Of a stretch of DNA of 64,000 nucleotides, positions 61,782 through 64,000 are shown in pieces. This DNA comes from Mycobacterium cookii (GTDB taxonomy: Bacteria > Actinomycetota > Actinomycetes > Mycobacteriales > Mycobacteriaceae), in contig NZ_AP022569.1 in the NCBI RefSeq assembly GCF_010727945.1, forward strand, positions 1,364,001-1,428,000, read 5' to 3'. The position numbers were made by a program, and so were the translations under genes. Positions within the stretch are counted from its first letter, which is position 1. Every line of letters starts with the position of its first letter. The notes below the pieces were generated by a model. The model worked only from the letters and a program-made list of their open reading frames with translations, had not been told where the DNA came from and made no database searches.

Positions 61782-63131
61782 TTACGGCGCCGGTGGCGCG
61801 GGAGGTGCCGGTGGCGTTGCGGCACCGGCGTAATCCGGTGCGCCGTAAGGGGGTTGCCCCGGATAGGCCGGCGCCGGGCCCGGTGCCGGACCGCCAGGGT
61901 AACGGATGAGCGGCGGTTGGGGCGTGCCCTTGGTGACCGGCAGGTAGTTGACGATGCCGGGGAAACCGATGCCGGAGTTGGGCCGGATGTCCAGGCCGGT
62001 ACCGAATCCGGTGTCGGTCACCAGATACTTCACCGGGAAGTTCGCGCTGGCGTCGGGCAGCGAACCACAACTCGGCCGACCGCCGGGACCACCCTTGGCC
62101 TGCACGATCGGCAGGTTGGCGGGATAGCGGTACGGGTCGTCACCGAAAAGCAGTCCGCCGTCGATCATCAAAGATTTGCCGTTGCCCCCCATGTAGGCCC
62201 TGCCGCCGTTCTCCAGGTACCAGACAGCGCCCTCGAACGTGCACTTGTAGGTCGGTGAATACTTGTTGAGCAACTCAAAGGTCGGTGCCACCAGATTGAT
62301 TGCGCTGACCAGGTTTTGCTCGTTACGGCCGATGGTGTTGATCCCCGCGTTGGAGAAGCCGATGGCATCGAGCAGCAGGCCGTCGAGCGCTTTTTTGTTC
62401 TTGGTGATCGTGACGCTCGTCGTCGAGAAAGAATCAAGTGTTGACAAAAGGTCCTGAGCCGCAGCCGAATAGGCCGCCGCGGTCTTGCCGAACAGCTGCC
62501 AGTCCTTGCGGATGGTGGCTTGTTTGGGGTTCACGGCAACCAGAAATTGGTTGCCACCGCTGATCGCCTCGCCGATGCGCTCGCCCTTACCGCGGAAGCC
62601 GTCGGACAGCGCGGACAGAACGCCGTTCAGCTTCGCCGGATCGATGGCGTGGACGATCGATTGCAAGTTCTCGAAGACGGTGTTGACCTCAACGGTCGTG
62701 TTGCGGCTATGTAGCACGGCACCTTTGGCCAGTTCCCGATGACTCGCGCCCGACGCGGGCACGATGAGGTCGACGTACTTGGCGCCGAATGCGGTGCTGG
62801 ACTTGATTTCTGCTTCAATGTTGCTCGGCAGGTAGCGGAATTCGTTCGGATAGATCTTCAGCTTCAGCTTGGAGAGATTCGTGCCGGCCGAGTCGGCATA
62901 GGACTCGACTTTGGACACTTCACCGACCTGGACGCCGCGCAACTTCACCTTCGCGTCGTCTTCCATGACCAAACCGGCCCGGTCCGAGATGACGGTGAGC
63001 GGGACGGTGGTCTTCAGCGTGCCTTCGAACGCCATCGCCGTCAGCGTGCTGATCGCGACGATCACCAGGACGAGGACCGGTGCCCACCAAATAGGGTCAA
63101 TTCCCCGCCGCTGCCTGTTCTCTTTGCTCAT
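61782..63131 (-). CDS. mceA: Mce family protein MceA
   Basis: A 449-residue first Mce subunit. It has one membrane helix (APVLVLVIVAISTLTAMAF), the MCE domain (VPLTVISDRAGLVMEDDAKVKLRGVQVGEVSKVE), tunnel helices, and a C-terminal part with RYPANLPIVQAKGGPGGRPSCGSLPD and a Pro-rich end. The WWAPVL opening and the FEGTLKTTVPLTV segment recall Mce3A more than Mce1A or Mce4A from memory, so this may be an mce3-type operon, but numbering is left open. It starts one base after the yrbEB stop. Confidence 0.93.
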   Translation of the reverse strand: MSKENRQRRGIDPIWWAPVLVLVIVAISTLTAMAFEGTLKTTVPLTVISDRAGLVMEDDAKVKLRGVQVGEVSKVESYADSAGTNLSKLKLKIYPNEFRYLPSNIEAEIKSSTAFGAKYVDLIVPASGASHRELAKGAVLHSRNTTVEVNTVFENLQSIVHAIDPAKLNGVLSALSDGFRGKGERIGEAISGGNQFLVAVNPKQATIRKDWQLFGKTAAAYSAAAQDLLSTLDSFSTTSVTITKNKKALDGLLLDAIGFSNAGINTIGRNEQNLVSAINLVAPTFELLNKYSPTYKCTFEGAVWYLENGGRAYMGGNGKSLMIDGGLLFGDDPYRYPANLPIVQAKGGPGGRPSCGSLPDASANFPVKYLVTDTGFGTGLDIRPNSGIGFPGIVNYLPVTKGTPQPPLIRYPGGPAPGPAPAYPGQPPYGAPDYAGAATPPAPPAPPAP

Positions 63132-63132
63132 C

Positions 63133-64000
63133 TCACCCCCCCGACAGGTGGAAGTTGCCCGACTGTCCGTACACGGACAGCGTGATGGTCAGCAGAATGA
63201 AAACCCCAGCGGTGATCGAAGAACGAACCGCACGGCCGACCGCTTCGCCGACCCCGGCGGGTCCGCCCGTCGCGTTGTAGCCGTAGTACGTATGGATCGC
63301 CATCACCGCGGCCGCCATCGACAACGCTTCGGTGAACGACCAGATCAGATCGGTGGGGTGCAGAAACGACGAGAAGTAATGGTCGTACACGCCGCGGGAT
63401 TGCCCGTAGACGATTGTCGTGCCGAATCGGGTCGCCAAGAACCCCATCAGCATTGCGGTGGTGTAGATCGGGATGACCGCGACAACTCCGGCCACGATGC
63501 GGGTGGACGCCAGGTAGGTGATGGGCCGGATGGCCATCGCCTCCAGCGCGTCGATTTCTTCATTGATGCGCATGGCCCCGAGTTGCGCGGTTGCGCCGGC
63601 ACCGATGGTGGCCGCCAGCGCCACCCCGGCGGTGGCCGGCACGATGAAGCGGACGTTGAGAAACGCGCCGAGAAAGCCTGTGAGCGCTTCGATCCCGACG
63701 TTGGACAGGGTGTTGTAGCCCTGCACGGCGATCAGCGCGCCGGTGGTCAGTGTCAGGAATCCGACGATGACCACCGTGCCGCCGATGACGGCCAGAGCCC
63801 CGGTCCCCATGCCCAGCACAGCGATCAATCGCAGTACCTCACCGGGATAACGCCGAACCGCGTCGACGGTGGAGCCGAGCGAGTTGCCGATGAATGCCGT
63901 CTGCGCGCCCAGCGTCCGGATGGCCTCGACGACGCCGCTCAGGAATTGCCGGCCGGGGAAGTAGGTTTCGTCGTCCGGCTCCGGCGTACCCGATCCGAAC
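63133..64000 (-). CDS. yrbEB: YrbEB-type Mce permease, 5' end outside window
   Basis: A MlaE-family integral membrane permease of the Mce importer, 289 codons visible and open to the window edge. It contains about five membrane segments and the conserved cytoplasmic segment AATIGAGATAQLGAMRINEEIDALEAM, which docks the MceG ATPase. It ends VYGQSGNFHLSGG. The frame continues through the last base (FLSGVVEAIRTLGAQTAFIGN), so the start, probably within a few codons to a few dozen, lies beyond 64000. The position directly before mceA marks it as YrbEB. Confidence 0.93.
   Translation of the reverse strand, partial: FGSGTPEPDDETYFPGRQFLSGVVEAIRTLGAQTAFIGNSLGSTVDAVRRYPGEVLRLIAVLGMGTGALAVIGGTVVIVGFLTLTTGALIAVQGYNTLSNVGIEALTGFLGAFLNVRFIVPATAGVALAATIGAGATAQLGAMRINEEIDALEAMAIRPITYLASTRIVAGVVAVIPIYTTAMLMGFLATRFGTTIVYGQSRGVYDHYFSSFLHPTDLIWSFTEALSMAAAVMAIHTYYGYNATGGPAGVGEAVGRAVRSSITAGVFILLTITLSVYGQSGNFHLSGG

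Noticed and set aside
1..64000. CRISPR arrays, insertion sequences and rRNA genes
   Set aside because: No regularly spaced repeats, transposase-like proteins or rRNA sequence were recognised anywhere in the window.

Overview
The window reads as chromosomal DNA of a high-GC mycobacterium. The evidence is a whole mce operon (YrbE, MceA to MceF, Mce-associated proteins), an MPT51/Ag85-fold secreted protein, DUF732 and DUF4185 secreted proteins, a DesA-type acyl-ACP desaturase, and gene orders I recognise from M. tuberculosis (tldE-tldD/uspABC as in Rv2314c-Rv2318; EcfT plus fused S/ATPase plus MarR as in Rv2325c-Rv2327). The species cannot be named from the sequence. Product names come from reading motifs and from memory of families, without database searches.

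Layout. 0-8.4 kb: a conserved hypothetical, a monofunctional catalase, a cupin gene broken by an in-frame TAG, a MarR regulator with a palindromic operator facing an LpqC-like esterase lipoprotein, a GH6 cellulase, an LCM-type methyltransferase, a DUF4185 secreted protein and a GntR regulator. 8.4-13.1 kb: an acyl-CoA mutase cluster made of a split B12 mutase, a CaiB-type CoA transferase and a MeaB-like GTPase, all joined by ATGA overlaps, with a facing crotonase-family gene. 13.3-14.6 kb: a secretory lipase.

14.7-25.4 kb looks like island DNA. An intact tRNA-Met(CAU) gene lies at 25282-25355 on the minus strand. Its 3' 47 bases are repeated exactly at 16847-16893 and with five differences at 14719-14765, all in the same orientation. 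This is the pattern left by integration into a tRNA 3' end. The inner segment carries a six-gene nitrilase operon (nitrilase, two tandem NTF2-like paralogues, NmrA-like, two uncharacterised families), two MDR reductases, an SRPBCC-like protein, an MmyB-type regulator and a relic of formate dehydrogenase. The outer segment carries a DUF732 protein and a zinc metallopeptidase. No integrase remains.

25.5-34.1 kb: a small secreted protein, an NAD(P)-binding protein, a nitroreductase, a frameshifted LAL-type LuxR regulator, a SigH-like ECF sigma factor without a neighbouring anti-sigma gene, an acyl-ACP desaturase and CtaD. 34.1-44.5 kb: TldD/TldE with an AhpD-like protein, the UspABC amino-sugar importer, and an ECF-type transporter with a MarR regulator. 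44.6-49.3 kb: an FHA-ABC exporter whose ATPase lacks the Walker A lysine, then a CYTH-CHAD protein translationally coupled to an orphan ParA. 49.4-52.3 kb: an acyl-CoA oxidase/dehydrogenase, a rhodanese and a possible 42-residue protein.

52.3-64 kb, minus strand: a single long mce operon running from YrbEB (cut by the window edge) through MceA-F and two Mce-associated proteins, and continuing with almost no gaps into an MPT51-like protein, a CAP-domain protein and a DUF732 protein. Together these would form a cell-envelope lipid importer with secreted accessory proteins.
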